Positions 37,013 through 47,584 of a stretch of 64,000 nt of DNA are shown one piece after another; position 1 is the stretch's first letter; every line of letters starts with the position of its first letter. Both the position numbers and the translations under genes were made by a program. The DNA is taken from NCBI RefSeq assembly GCF_900111835.1, contig NZ_FOJP01000001.1, positions 1-64,000 on the forward strand. Reading direction: 5' to 3'. The stretch is from Metapseudomonas otitidis (GTDB lineage: Bacteria > Pseudomonadota > Gammaproteobacteria > Pseudomonadales > Pseudomonadaceae). The notes below the pieces were generated by a model, which saw nothing but the letters and a program-made list of their open reading frames with translations, was not told the DNA's origin and did no database searches.

Positions 37013-37870
37013 ATGTCCGAATCCCCGCGTTTGCTCATTGCCGGCTGTGGCGATGTAGGCAGCCGACTGGCCCTGAGGATGTTGGCTGAAGGCTGGCGGG
37101 TCCACGGCCTGCGGCGAAATGTCTCGGCGCTGCCGGCGGGCGTGTTACCCATCGCGGGTGACCTGGAGCGCGCCGAGCGGCCGGTCGACTGGCCGACGGA
37201 CGCGCTCGATGCGGTGGTGTTCTGCGTGGCGGCGAGCCGCCATGACGAGGAGGGCTACCGCGCCGCCTATGTCGAAGGCCTGCGCTACGTGCTGGCCTGG
37301 TTGCGCGAGAGCGGGCAGCAGCCCCGGCGCCTGCTGTTCGTCTCCAGCAGCGGCGTCTACGGGCAGCGCGATGGCGAGTGGATCGACGAAGACGCCCCCG
37401 CCGAGGCGGATGGCTATTCGGGTCGTGTCATGCGCGAGGCCGAGCAGCTGGCGCTGGACAGCGGCCTGCCGGCCACCCTGGTGCGCCTGACCGGGCTCTA
37501 CGGGCCGGGCCGCGAGTGGCTGCTGAACCAGGTGCGCATGGGTTACCGGGTGGCGAGCGAGCCGCCGCTCTACGGCAACCGCATTCACGTGGACGATGCC
37601 GCTGGCCTGCTGGCCCACCTGCTGCGTGTTGAACAGGCCGGGACGCCGCTGGCGTCCTGCTACCTGGGCGTGGACGATGCGCCGGCACCGCTTGATGAGG
37701 TGGTGGCCTGGCTGCGCGAGCGCCTGGGGGTGACGCATTGGTCGGAGTCCTCCACCGTGCGCCGGGCCGGCAGCAAGCGCTGCAGCAATGCCCGGGCCCG
37801 GGCGTTGGGTTGGGAGCCGCAGTACCCCAGCTTCCGCGAGGGCTACGCGGCGATCCTCAAGGACGCCTGA
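37013..37870 (+). CDS. SDR-type NAD(P)-dependent oxidoreductase (YeeZ-like)
   Basis: 285 residues. The opening LLIAGCGDVGSRLALRML contains a GxGxxG nucleotide motif, and LLFVSSSGVYGQRDGEWIDE is the usual SDR segment around the catalytic Ser; the YxxxK pair is replaced by YSGRVM, i.e. the Lys is missing. This fits the atypical SDR group that includes YeeZ. Substrate unknown. The next gene starts 1 nt after its stop and uses a ribosome binding site inside this gene, so the two are cotranscribed. Confidence 0.82.
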   Translation: MSESPRLLIAGCGDVGSRLALRMLAEGWRVHGLRRNVSALPAGVLPIAGDLERAERPVDWPTDALDAVVFCVAASRHDEEGYRAAYVEGLRYVLAWLRESGQQPRRLLFVSSSGVYGQRDGEWIDEDAPAEADGYSGRVMREAEQLALDSGLPATLVRLTGLYGPGREWLLNQVRMGYRVASEPPLYGNRIHVDDAAGLLAHLLRVEQAGTPLASCYLGVDDAPAPLDEVVAWLRERLGVTHWSESSTVRRAGSKRCSNARARALGWEPQYPSFREGYAAILKDA

Positions 37871-37871
37871 G

Positions 37872-38672
37872 GTGGATGCCAACCGGCTGCTGGCCAAGGC
37901 CTGGCTGCCTGGGGTCGAGCTGTTCCATGCCGACTTCTCCGGCCAGCCCTTTGGGCGTCACAGCCACGATGCGTTCGCCATCGGTGCCATCCTGCATGGC
38001 GTAGGTGGATACCAGTGTCGGGGTGCGCGGCATGCCCTGCCCGCTGGCACCCTGTCGCTGATGAACCCGGAGGAGCCTCACACGGGACACGCCGAGTCGC
38101 CCCGGCTGGTGTACCGGATGCTCTACGTGGAAGAAGCCCGTCTGCCGACCCTGCTCGGGCGCAAGGCCCTGCCACGGGGGTTTGGCGCGCTCAACCCGGG
38201 CGATGACGGTGCCGTGGCCCAGGCCTTGGCACGCCTGGCCGGGGAGTTCGAGCGAGGCGACGCACTGGCGTTGGAAAGCGAGCTGCTGGAGCTGCTGGAG
38301 CTGGTGTTTGTGCGTCATGGGGGGCTGCGCCCCACGGGCAGCGGTGCGCGCGACGGCGGGGTGACCGGCCAGTTGCGCGATTACCTGGAGTCGCACTACC
38401 GCGAGGCAGTGAGCCTGGAGCACCTGGCCGGCCTGCTGCAGCGCCATCCACGCCACCTGATCGAGGCGTTCCGTCGTGCCTACGGAGTGCCGCCCCACAC
38501 CTACCAGCTGCAGCGCCGGGTGCGCGAGGCGAAGCAGCGGCTGCTGGCAGGCGAACCCTTGGCGAGCCTGGCGCTGGAGCTGGGGTTCTACGACCAGGCG
38601 CACTTCTCCAGCACCTTCCGCCGTTTCACCGGGGTGACGCCCGGTCGCTTCCGCCGCGAGGCGCTGCGCTGA
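37872..38672 (+). CDS. AraC-family transcriptional regulator with cupin N-terminus
   Basis: 266 residues from a GTG at 37872, which lies 8 nt after AAGGA in the end of the SDR gene. The N-terminal AraC-binding cupin carries FGRHSHDAFAIGAILHGVG and GTLSLMNPEEPHTG. The C-terminal half has two helix-turn-helices ending FYDQAHFSSTFRRFTGVTPG. AraC regulators of this form often sit next to and control a LysE-type exporter, as here. Confidence 0.85.
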   Translation: MDANRLLAKAWLPGVELFHADFSGQPFGRHSHDAFAIGAILHGVGGYQCRGARHALPAGTLSLMNPEEPHTGHAESPRLVYRMLYVEEARLPTLLGRKALPRGFGALNPGDDGAVAQALARLAGEFERGDALALESELLELLELVFVRHGGLRPTGSGARDGGVTGQLRDYLESHYREAVSLEHLAGLLQRHPRHLIEAFRRAYGVPPHTYQLQRRVREAKQRLLAGEPLASLALELGFYDQAHFSSTFRRFTGVTPGRFRREALR

Positions 38673-38756
38673 CGGGCGCCCTGCCCGACCCGACTTTCTT
38701 CCAATACGCGAGCACCGGACCCTGGCGAGACTCCACCGCCTTGCCGTGGAGGTCAT

Positions 38757-39377
38757 ATGCTCGCTCTGTTCCTGTTGGTCGCCAGCACCCACTTCGCTGC
38801 CCTGCTGTCACCCGGTCCGGATTTCTTCCTGTTGTTGCGCGCGGGACTCACCCGTGGGCGCCTGCACGCTGCCGGCTGTGCCTGGGGCATCGCGTTGGCG
38901 AACCTGGCGAGCATGTTGCTGGTATTGCTGGCGCTGAGCCTGCTGCCTGCCGAGGGCGGCTGGGTGTGGCGCGCCCTGCAACTGCTGGGTGGGGGCTACT
39001 TCCTGTGGCTGGGCGCTCAGGCCTTGATGGCGCGGCGCCGGCTCGACCTGCCCGAAGCCAGCGCGGATGCGGGTCTTGGCTCCTGGCGAAGGGGCGTGCT
39101 GGAAGGGTTGCTGGCCAGCAGCGTCAATCCGAAGTTGCCGATCTTCTATGCCGGGCTGTTCGGGGTGCTGCGCTCGGCGCAGATGCCCGACTGGGGCCTG
39201 GCCCTGTGCATGGCCTGGATGACCCTGGTGGTGCTGGGCTGGGATCTGGGGCTGGTGCGCCTGGTGTCACACCGCCGCTGGCAGGCCTGGCTGCAACGGC
39301 GGGTGGTGGTGCTGGATCGGCTGTGTGGCGGGTTGCTGGCGTTGCTGGGGGGCTGGCTGGTGGTCGGGGCTTTCTAG
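38757..39377 (+). CDS. LysE/RhtB family amino-acid exporter
   Basis: 206 residues with six hydrophobic helices. The N-terminal LLSPGPDFFLLLRAGLTRG is the LysE-family signature, and NPKLPIFYAGLF in the middle is the second conserved segment. GGAGG lies 5 nt before the ATG. It presumably exports an amino acid or analogue; the AraC gene just upstream is its likely regulator. It converges on the lipoprotein gene with a 13-nt gap. Confidence 0.88.
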   Translation: MLALFLLVASTHFAALLSPGPDFFLLLRAGLTRGRLHAAGCAWGIALANLASMLLVLLALSLLPAEGGWVWRALQLLGGGYFLWLGAQALMARRRLDLPEASADAGLGSWRRGVLEGLLASSVNPKLPIFYAGLFGVLRSAQMPDWGLALCMAWMTLVVLGWDLGLVRLVSHRRWQAWLQRRVVVLDRLCGGLLALLGGWLVVGAF

Positions 39378-39390
39378 CCGCTGCCGGGCT

Positions 39391-40128
39391 TTACTGGCGC
39401 TCCAGCACCCAGGCGCGCTTGCCGGGGTAGTACTCGGGCATCTCGTCGATCTGGGCGCGGTTTCCGGTCTCGAGGATTTCCAGGCGGTTGCCGTCGTGGA
39501 CGAAGATCCAGGGCGCGCCCTGGTCGCCGAGTTGCAGCCACATGCTGTCGTTCTCGCCGCTCATGGCGGCGCAGTCGCCGGCCAGGCAGAGGGCGAAGCG
39601 GTCGGCGCCGGGCAGCCCTTCCAGCCGGCCGTCGGGGTGGAACAGTACCAGGCCGCCCTGCCCCGTGCCTTCGAGGATCTTCCAGGTGCCGCCGAGGTAG
39701 GTCTTGTAGAGGGCGTATTCGAAGCTGCTGCCTTCCGGTGCGCCGTCGGCGGCAGGTTCGGCCGGGCGTACGAAGTGCTGTTCGGGGAAGTTCTCGCTGG
39801 CTTCCTGGATCAGCTGGCGCCCCTTGAGGTTCAGGTGCTCGTGGTAGTCGTCGCCGTAGAAGTCCACCTGCCAGCGGCCCTTGCCCTGGGGGACCAGGCG
39901 GCCCTCGCCCAGTTCGAAGCCGTTGCTGTAGTTGGCGGTCCCGGCGTGGGTGTCGAGGCTCCACTCCAGGTTGGGGCCGTAGGCGAGCAGGGCCTCGCGC
40001 AACTTGCCTTCACGGGCGGCTTCGTCGATGGCGGTCTGGTTGATCCAGACGCCGCTGGGGTCGCTGGGCGTGCCGGCACAACCGGCCAGCAGGGCGGCGC
40101 AGATGAGGGGGATGAGGGCTTGGCGCAT
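39391..40128 (-). CDS. Lipoprotein of unknown function
   Basis: 245 residues with a lipoprotein signal peptide ending in the lipobox LLAGC (Cys17). The mature protein is acidic and beta-rich, with repeated short segments such as GRWQVDFYGDDYHEHLNLKG and GTWKILEGTGQGGLVLFHPDG. No family was recognised. The ATG at 40128 follows AAGGAA. It is downstream of ridA on the same strand, with a hairpin between. Confidence 0.75.
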   Translation of the reverse strand: MRQALIPLICAALLAGCAGTPSDPSGVWINQTAIDEAAREGKLREALLAYGPNLEWSLDTHAGTANYSNGFELGEGRLVPQGKGRWQVDFYGDDYHEHLNLKGRQLIQEASENFPEQHFVRPAEPAADGAPEGSSFEYALYKTYLGGTWKILEGTGQGGLVLFHPDGRLEGLPGADRFALCLAGDCAAMSGENDSMWLQLGDQGAPWIFVHDGNRLEILETGNRAQIDEMPEYYPGKRAWVLERQ

Positions 40129-40154
40129 GGCGGGGTTCCTTCCTTTGGCCGGGT

Positions 40155-40177
40155 GCAGCGGGCAAGGTGCCCGCTGC
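40155..40177. terminator. Hairpin between ridA and the lipoprotein gene
   Basis: Arms GCAGCGGGCA and TGCCCGCTGC around AGG form a perfect 10-bp stem 12 nt past the ridA stop. There is no T run on either side, so it may act as a transcript end stabiliser rather than a classical terminator. Confidence 0.4.
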
Positions 40178-40189
40178 GGGCCATCGGGT

Positions 40190-40570
40190 TTACTCGAGGA
40201 CCAGGATGGCGTCCATCTCGACCTGAGAGCCACGGGGCAGCGCGGCCACGCCGATGGCGGCGCGGGCCGGATAGGGCTGCTCGAAATAGCGGCCCATCAC
40301 TTCGTTGACCTTGGCGAAGTGGGACAGGTCGGTGAGGAAGATGTTGAGTTTGACGATGTCCTTGAAGGAGCCACCGGCGGCTTCGGCGACGGCCTTCAGG
40401 TTCTCGAACACCTGGACGGTCTGGGCTTCGAAGCCTTCCACCAGCTCCATGGTCTTGGGATCGAGGGGGATCTGCCCGGACATGTAGACGGTGTTGCCGG
40501 CCTTGATCGCCTGGGAGTAGGTGCCGATGGCGGCGGGAGCCTTGTCGCTGTTGATCACGGTCTTGCTCAT
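40190..40570 (-). CDS. ridA: RidA reactive imine deaminase (YjgF family)
   Basis: 126 residues, the usual length. It starts with [20 protein letters not shown], has SGQIPLDP, and carries the Arg in [15 protein letters not shown] that binds the substrate carboxylate. It hydrolyses reactive 2-aminoacrylate-type imines. It lies downstream of spoT on the same strand, a conserved linkage in Pseudomonas. Confidence 0.93.
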   Translation of the reverse strand: MSKTVINSDKAPAAIGTYSQAIKAGNTVYMSGQIPLDPKTMELVEGFEAQTVQVFENLKAVAEAAGGSFKDIVKLNIFLTDLSHFAKVNEVMGRYFEQPYPARAAIGVAALPRGSQVEMDAILVLE

Positions 40571-40690
40571 GGAAACTCCTTGTACAGGTGAAAGCACCCC
40601 GGGCTGTGCCCGGATGGGCGCGGTTGGAGACGGGCCTGGCCATGGGCGGGTGTGCCCGGGCGGCCTCGCCTCCGTGGGTTCAGCGGGCCG

Positions 40691-42799
40691 TCAGGCGCGC
40701 ACCCGGGTGATGCGGATCACCCCCTTGAGGGCGCGCAGTTTCTTGATGACCCGGGCCAGGTGCACGCGGTCGTGCACGCTGATCACCAGCTGGACGACGC
40801 TGATGCGGCCATCGCGCTCGTCCATGCCGATCTTCTCGATGTTGCCGTCGGCGGCGTTGACGCTGCTGGCCAGCAGGGCGATCAGGCCGCGCTGGTGCTC
40901 CAGCTCGACGCGCAGCTCGACGTTGAATTCGCCGGTGACGTCCTTGGCCCAGGAGAGTTGCACGCACTTCTCCGGGTTGTGGCGGATGTCGCCGATGTTC
41001 TTGCAGCTTTCCAGGTGCACCACCATGCCGCGGCCGGCGGAGAGGTGGCCGACGATGGGGTCGCCGGGGATCGGTGTGCAGCACTTGGCGTAGCTGAGGA
41101 CCAGGCCTTCGGTGCCACGGATCGCCAGCGGGCCTTCGGGGCTGGGCAGCTGTTCGCCATCGCTGGCCAGCAGGCGGCGAGCCACGACGTAGGCCATGCG
41201 GTTGCCGAGGCCGATGTCTTCCAGCAGGTCTTCCAGCACTTCGAGGCGGTATTCGCCGAGGACGGCCTGGATGCGCTCGGGGGTGATCTTGTCGAGGCTG
41301 CTTTCGAAGCCGGCCAGCACCTTGTTCAGCAGGCGTTCGCCGAGGTTGATGGACTCGGAGCGGCGCTGCAGCTTGAGGGCGTGGCGGATGTGGGTGCGGG
41401 CCTTGCCGGTGACCACGAAGTTGAGCCAGGCCGGGTTGGGCCGTGCGCCGGGGGCGGTGACGATCTCCACCGTCTCGCCGCTCTGCAGCGGCTCGGACAG
41501 GGGCGCCAGGCGACGGTTGATGCGGCAGGCGATGCAGGTGTTGCCGACGTCGGTGTGGACCGCGTAGGCGAAGTCGACCGCGGTGGAGCCCTTGGGCAGC
41601 TCCATGATGCGGCCCTTGGGCGTGAAGACGTAGACCTCGTCGGGGAACAGGTCGATCTTCACGCTCTCGATGAATTCGAGGGAGTTGCCGGCACGTTGCT
41701 GCAGTTCCAGCACGCCCTTGACCCACTGGCGCGCGCGGGCGTGGGTGCCCTTGGGCTGGTCGTCCTCGGCGGACTTGTACAGCCAGTGGGCGGCGATGCC
41801 GTTGTTGGCCATCTCTTCCATTTCGCGGGTGCGGATCTGGATCTCGATGGGCACGCCGTGCATGCCGAACAGGGTGGTGTGCAGGGACTGGTAGCCATTG
41901 GCCTTGGGAATGGCGATGTAGTCCTTGAAGCGACCGGGCAGCGGTTTGTACAGGTTGTGCACGGCGCCGAGCACGCGGTAGCAGGTGTCCACCTTGTCGA
42001 CGATGATGCGGAAGGCGTAGACGTCCATGATCTCGTTGAACGCCCGGCGCTTGCCGCGCATCTTCTTGTAGATGCTGTAAAGGTGCTTCTCGCGGCCGAT
42101 CACCTCGCCTTCCATGCCTTCGCGGGCGAGGCAGTGGGTGAGGGATTCCTCGATCTTGGCGACGATTTCCTTGCGGTTGCCCCGGGCCCGGCGGACGGCG
42201 GCGCGGATGCGCTCGGAGCGCATGGGGTGCATGGCCTTGAAGCCGAGGTCCTCGAATTCCACACGCATGCTGTGCATGCCCAGCCGGTTGGCGATGGGGG
42301 CGTAGATTTCCAGGGTTTCCTTGGCGATGCGCCGGCGCTTTTCACCGGAGAGCACTTCTAGGGTGCGCATGTTGTGCAGGCGGTCGGCCAGCTTGACCAG
42401 GATCACGCGGATGTCGCGGGCCATGGCCATGGCCATCTTCTGGAAGTTCTCGGCCTGGGCCTCGGCCTTGGACTCGAAGTTCATCTGGGTCAGCTTGCTG
42501 ACCCCGTCCACCAGCTCGGCCACGGTGTCGCCGAACTGGGCGGTGAGCGCCTCCTTGGCGATGCCGGTGTCCTCGATCACGTCGTGCAGCATGGCGGCCA
42601 TCAGGCTCTGATGGTCCATGTGCATGTCGGCGAGGATGTTGGCGACGGCCAGGGGGTGGGTGACGTAGGCCTCGCCACTGCGGCGACGCTGCCCGTCATG
42701 GGCCTGCTCGGCGTAGTAGTACGCCCGGCGGACCAGGTTGACCTGGTCCGGGCCGAGATAGGTCGAGAGCCGTTCGGCGAAGGTTTCTATGCCAGGCAA
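40691..42799 (-). CDS. spoT: Bifunctional (p)ppGpp synthetase/hydrolase SpoT
   Basis: 702 residues. The hydrolase HD pair is in MLHDVIEDT (H72-D73), the synthetase domain has GREKHLYSIYKKM, and TGS (about 385-445) and C-terminal ACT domains follow. It makes and degrades the stringent alarmone, acting mainly as hydrolase. The start is a TTG at 42799 preceded by GGAG about 8 nt upstream; no ATG nearby gives the conserved PGIETFAERL N-terminus. It forms part of the gmk-rpoZ-spoT block. Confidence 0.97.
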   Translation of the reverse strand: MPGIETFAERLSTYLGPDQVNLVRRAYYYAEQAHDGQRRRSGEAYVTHPLAVANILADMHMDHQSLMAAMLHDVIEDTGIAKEALTAQFGDTVAELVDGVSKLTQMNFESKAEAQAENFQKMAMAMARDIRVILVKLADRLHNMRTLEVLSGEKRRRIAKETLEIYAPIANRLGMHSMRVEFEDLGFKAMHPMRSERIRAAVRRARGNRKEIVAKIEESLTHCLAREGMEGEVIGREKHLYSIYKKMRGKRRAFNEIMDVYAFRIIVDKVDTCYRVLGAVHNLYKPLPGRFKDYIAIPKANGYQSLHTTLFGMHGVPIEIQIRTREMEEMANNGIAAHWLYKSAEDDQPKGTHARARQWVKGVLELQQRAGNSLEFIESVKIDLFPDEVYVFTPKGRIMELPKGSTAVDFAYAVHTDVGNTCIACRINRRLAPLSEPLQSGETVEIVTAPGARPNPAWLNFVVTGKARTHIRHALKLQRRSESINLGERLLNKVLAGFESSLDKITPERIQAVLGEYRLEVLEDLLEDIGLGNRMAYVVARRLLASDGEQLPSPEGPLAIRGTEGLVLSYAKCCTPIPGDPIVGHLSAGRGMVVHLESCKNIGDIRHNPEKCVQLSWAKDVTGEFNVELRVELEHQRGLIALLASSVNAADGNIEKIGMDERDGRISVVQLVISVHDRVHLARVIKKLRALKGVIRITRVRA

Positions 42800-42860
42800 G
42801 GCAGTTCTCCTTTCCGGCTATGGCCTCCCTGCGCCGTGCGACGTCGACCGGGCATGGGAA

Positions 42861-43124
42861 TCAGAGCGCCTCGTTGGACTCGTCCTCGAAGGCAGCAAAC
42901 AGCGGCTCTTCTTCCACGATGTCTTCCTGGGCGATGACTTCGTAATCAACCAGGCCGGCGGCGATCTCACGCAGGGCGACGACGGTGGGCTTGTCGTTTT
43001 CCCAGGCTACCTTCGGCTCCTTGCCGCCGGTGGCCAGCTGACGGGAACGCTTGGTCGCGAGCATGACCAGCTCGAAGCGGTTATCGACGTTTTCCAGGCA
43101 GTCTTCAACGGTAACGCGGGCCAT
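42861..43124 (-). CDS. rpoZ: RNA polymerase omega subunit
   Basis: 87 residues. [21 protein letters not shown] is the conserved omega opening and the MATKRSRQL motif contacts the beta' subunit and helps form the ppGpp site. It lies 61 nt upstream of spoT, the general gammaproteobacterial arrangement, which links the alarmone enzyme with its RNA polymerase target. Confidence 0.97.
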   Translation of the reverse strand: MARVTVEDCLENVDNRFELVMLATKRSRQLATGGKEPKVAWENDKPTVVALREIAAGLVDYEVIAQEDIVEEEPLFAAFEDESNEAL

Positions 43125-43214
43125 GGTGTTCCTCGTAGCACAGAGTGGGGTGGCGATGGCTTTGCCCGGAACGGGCGGAGCGGACTGGATAGTCTAAAAA
43201 ATCACCAGCATTAA

Positions 43215-43242
43215 GGGAAGCGCTGAATGTTCAGCGCTTCCC
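43215..43242. terminator. Perfect hairpin between gmk and rpoZ
   Basis: Arms GGGAAGCGCTGAA (43215-43227) and TTCAGCGCTTCCC (43230-43242) are identical over 13 bp with only a 2-nt loop. Read leftward, from gmk toward rpoZ, TTAA follows directly and six T (GATTTTTTAG) begin about 14 nt later. It may terminate gmk or act as a processing or attenuation site before rpoZ. Confidence 0.55.
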
Positions 43243-43256
43243 GGTGGTCATGTCGA

Positions 43257-44752
<1,496 letters not shown>

Positions 44753-44844
44753 GGGGAGTCCTCTCGGTGTGGGTAAGGGCGGCGATTGTAGCCGACTCCG
44801 TGGCCCCTCCCAACGCGGTGATGTCCCGGGGGCGGAGGCCCCTC

Positions 44845-44850
44845 TATAAT
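44845..44850 (+). promoter_or_regulatory. rph -10 element
   Basis: A perfect TATAAT lies 33 nt before the rph ATG. The region 17 nt upstream (TGTCCC) is a poor -35, so activity may rest on the -10 element. Confidence 0.55.
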
Positions 44851-44883
44851 GGCCGGGATTTTCCCTCCGACAGGTATTCCCAG

Positions 44884-45603
44884 ATGAAACGTCCCAGTGG
44901 CCGCGCAGCTGACCAGCTGCGTTCGATCCGCATCACCCGCAACTACACCAAGCATGCCGAAGGCTCGGTGCTGGTCGAATTCGGGGATACCAAGGTGATC
45001 TGCACCGCCAGCGTCGAGGCCGGTGTGCCGCGCTTCCTCAAGGGCCAAGGCCAGGGTTGGCTGACTGCCGAGTACGGCATGCTGCCCCGCTCCACCGGTG
45101 AGCGTAACCAGCGCGAGGCGAGCCGTGGCAAGCAGGGTGGCCGTACCCTGGAGATCCAGCGCCTGATCGGCCGCTCCCTGCGTGCCGCGCTGGACATGAG
45201 CAAGCTGGGCGAGAACACCATCTACCTGGACTGCGACGTGATCCAGGCCGACGGCGGCACCCGCACGGCCTCCATCACCGGTGCCATGGTGGCCCTGGCG
45301 GATGCGCTGAAGGTACTGAAGAAGCGCGGTGCCCTGAAGGGCGAGCCGCTCAAGCAGATGATCGCTGCCGTCTCCGTCGGCGTTTACCAGGGTGAGCCGG
45401 TGCTGGACCTCGATTACCTGGAGGACTCAGCGGCCGAGACCGACCTTAACGTGGTCATGAACGACGGTGGTGGCTTCATCGAAATCCAGGGCACCGCCGA
45501 GGGCGAGCCCTTCCAGCCCGAGCAGCTCAATGCCATGCTGGCCCTCGCGCGCCAGGGCATGGACGAACTGTTCCGGATCCAGAAGGCCGCTCTGGCCGAC
45601 TGA
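44884..45603 (+). CDS. rph: RNase PH
   Basis: 239 residues, the usual length. It starts [20 protein letters not shown] and carries [14 protein letters not shown], the [20 protein letters not shown] phosphate-dependent exonuclease core and [16 protein letters not shown]. It trims 3' ends of tRNA precursors using phosphate. The ATG at 44884 was chosen because the conserved N-terminus starts there. Confidence 0.97.
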   Translation: MKRPSGRAADQLRSIRITRNYTKHAEGSVLVEFGDTKVICTASVEAGVPRFLKGQGQGWLTAEYGMLPRSTGERNQREASRGKQGGRTLEIQRLIGRSLRAALDMSKLGENTIYLDCDVIQADGGTRTASITGAMVALADALKVLKKRGALKGEPLKQMIAAVSVGVYQGEPVLDLDYLEDSAAETDLNVVMNDGGGFIEIQGTAEGEPFQPEQLNAMLALARQGMDELFRIQKAALAD

Positions 45604-45632
45604 CCCGGCCCATCACGACGAGGACGCACCCC

Positions 45633-45998
45633 ATGAATGAGCCCACCCCCGTACAGCAACCGAACCAGGACGTCAGGCAGTGGGCGATGTTCTGCCATTT
45701 CGCTGCGTTCCTCGGTGCGGTCTTTCCCTTCGGCAACCTGCTGGGGCCGCTGATCCTCTGGCAGATGAAGAAGGACGTGGACCCCTTCATCGATGCCCAG
45801 GGCAAGGAGGCGCTGAACTTCCAGATCACCGTGAGCCTGGCGGGGCTGCTGTGCATCCTGCTGATGTTCGTGGTGATCGGCGTCTTCCTGCTGCCCCTGC
45901 TGGGCATTGCCGCGCTGGTGCTGACCATCATCGGTGGCATCAAGGCCAACGAGGGCAAGGACTATCGCTACCCCTTCGCCTGGCGGCCATTGAAGTAG
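45633..45998 (+). CDS. DUF4870 small membrane protein
   Basis: 121 residues. Three hydrophobic segments (about 24-42, 65-85 and 85-105) surround QMKKDVDPFIDAQGKEALNFQ, the core motif of DUF4870 (Tic20-like) proteins. Function unknown. It lies 29 nt downstream of rph on the same strand and is followed by an intrinsic terminator, so it is probably the last gene of that transcript. Confidence 0.85.
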   Translation: MNEPTPVQQPNQDVRQWAMFCHFAAFLGAVFPFGNLLGPLILWQMKKDVDPFIDAQGKEALNFQITVSLAGLLCILLMFVVIGVFLLPLLGIAALVLTIIGGIKANEGKDYRYPFAWRPLK

Positions 45999-46012
45999 CG
46001 CATGCACGAACG

Positions 46013-46039
46013 AAAAAGCCGGCGAATGCCGGCTTTTTT
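46013..46039. terminator. Bidirectional intrinsic terminator
   Basis: Arms AAAAAGCCGGC and GCCGGCTTTTT (six T) around GAAT. It serves the DUF4870 gene and the convergent crc gene. Confidence 0.93.
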
Positions 46040-46052
46040 ATGGGCGCTGCAC

Positions 46053-46832
46053 TCAGATGCTCAGCAGCCAGTCGTAGTCGACGATCAGCGGAGCGTGCTG
46101 GGAGAAGCGCGGCTGGCGAGGCAGGCGGGCACTGCGCACGGTGCGGCGCATGCCGGGCGTGAGGATGTGGTAGTCGAAGCGCCAGCCGAGGTTGAGCATC
46201 TCGGCCTGCTCACTGTCCGGCCACCAGCTGTACTGGTCGCCTTCGCGGCTGACTTCGCGCAGGGCATCCACATAACCCATGTTGCCGAACACTTCGTCCA
46301 TCCACGCGCGCTCGGGTGCCAGGAAGCCGGGGAGCTGCTGGCAGTCGCGCCAGTTCTTCACATCCAGCTTCTGGTGGGCGAGGTAGAGCGACGAGCAATA
46401 GATGTACTCGCGACGCTTGCGGCGCTGCTTGTTCAGGTAGTGCGCCAGGTCTTCCATGAACTTGAACTTGTGGTTCAGGTTCTCATCGCCACCCTGGCCC
46501 GAAGGCAACAGCAGGGAGGCGATGCTCACTTTGTCGAAATCCGCCTGCAGGTAGCGCCCATAACGATCGCAGGACTCGAAACCGAGTCCCCAGATCACTG
46601 CCTTGGGTTGCAAGCGCGAATAAAGCGCCACGCCGCCTTGGCTTGGCACTTCAGCATCGCTGGCATAGAGGAAATAGCCATCCAGTTGGAAGGCCGGGTC
46701 GTCCAGGTCATAGGCAGAGGCACGGGTGTCTTGCAGGCAGATCACGTCGGCATTCTGTGCTTGCAGCCAGCTGAGGAGTCCTCGCTCGGCTGCAGCATGA
46801 ATACCATTCACGTTCACACTGATGATCCGCAT
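46053..46832 (-). CDS. crc: Catabolite repression control protein Crc
   Basis: 259 residues, the length of P. aeruginosa Crc. It has an exonuclease III-like EEP fold (MRIISVNVNGIHAAAERGLL, NADVICLQDTRA, YSWWPDSEQAEM). Crc does not act as a nuclease; it works with Hfq to repress translation of catabolic mRNAs, relieved by CrcZ-type RNAs. It is divergent from pyrE and adjacent to rph, as in other pseudomonads. In this class the catalytic residues of exonuclease III are not all retained. Confidence 0.95.
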   Translation of the reverse strand: MRIISVNVNGIHAAAERGLLSWLQAQNADVICLQDTRASAYDLDDPAFQLDGYFLYASDAEVPSQGGVALYSRLQPKAVIWGLGFESCDRYGRYLQADFDKVSIASLLLPSGQGGDENLNHKFKFMEDLAHYLNKQRRKRREYIYCSSLYLAHQKLDVKNWRDCQQLPGFLAPERAWMDEVFGNMGYVDALREVSREGDQYSWWPDSEQAEMLNLGWRFDYHILTPGMRRTVRSARLPRQPRFSQHAPLIVDYDWLLSI

Positions 46833-46858
46833 AAATGGCCCCCAAAAACTCGTGCGTG

Positions 46859-46891
46859 TATGATACCCGAGCTCTTTCTATTTAGCTAAAT
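46859..46891 (+). promoter_or_regulatory. pyrE leader: -10-like element and 12-bp palindrome
   Basis: TATGAT (46859-46864) is a plausible -10 for pyrE. The perfect palindrome ATTTAGCTAAAT (46880-46891) lies 25 nt before the ATG, within the presumed 5' leader. The role of the palindrome is unknown. Confidence 0.35.
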
Positions 46892-46916
46892 CCGTGCCGT
46901 CCGGGGCTTTTTCACC

Positions 46917-47558
46917 ATGCAGGCGTATCAGCGCGACTTCATTCGCTTTGCCATCGAACGCGGTGTACTGCGTTTTGGCGAATTCACCCTCAAGTCCGGG
47001 CGCACCAGCCCCTATTTCTTCAACGCCGGCCTGTTCAACAGCGGCCTCGCGCTGGCTCGCCTGGGGCGCTACTACGCGTCGGCGATCGTCGACAGCGGGC
47101 TCTCCTTCGACGTCCTGTTCGGCCCTGCCTACAAGGGCATCCCGCTGGCGGCTTCCACCGCCGTGGCGCTGGCCGAGCACCATGACCGCGACCTGCCCTG
47201 GTGCTTCAACCGCAAGGAAGCCAAGGACCACGGCGAGGGCGGCACCCTGGTGGGCGCACCGCTGGCCGGGCGTGTGCTGATCATCGACGACGTGATCACC
47301 GCCGGTACCGCGATCCGCGAGGTGATGCAGATCATCCAGGGCCAGCAGGCCCAGGCGGCGGGCGTGCTGATCGCCCTCAACCGCCAGGAGCGTGGCAAGG
47401 GCGAGCTGTCGGCGATCCAGGAAGTGGAGCGTGACTTCGGCATGCCGGTGGTGAGCATTGTGTCCCTGGAGCAGGTGCTGGAATATCTGGCCGGGGATGC
47501 TGAACTGAAGTCGTACCTGCCTGCGGTGGAGCGTTACCGCGCAGACTACGGAATCTGA
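46917..47558 (+). CDS. pyrE: Orotate phosphoribosyltransferase
   Basis: 213 residues, the usual length. [18 protein letters not shown] is the conserved N-terminal segment and [16 protein letters not shown] the PRPP-binding motif. It joins orotate to PRPP in pyrimidine synthesis. It is divergent from crc, and the DUF4124 gene follows after 26 nt. Confidence 0.97.
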   Translation: MQAYQRDFIRFAIERGVLRFGEFTLKSGRTSPYFFNAGLFNSGLALARLGRYYASAIVDSGLSFDVLFGPAYKGIPLAASTAVALAEHHDRDLPWCFNRKEAKDHGEGGTLVGAPLAGRVLIIDDVITAGTAIREVMQIIQGQQAQAAGVLIALNRQERGKGELSAIQEVERDFGMPVVSIVSLEQVLEYLAGDAELKSYLPAVERYRADYGI

Positions 47559-47584
47559 CTCTCCAGCGACCACAGGGTGTGCCG

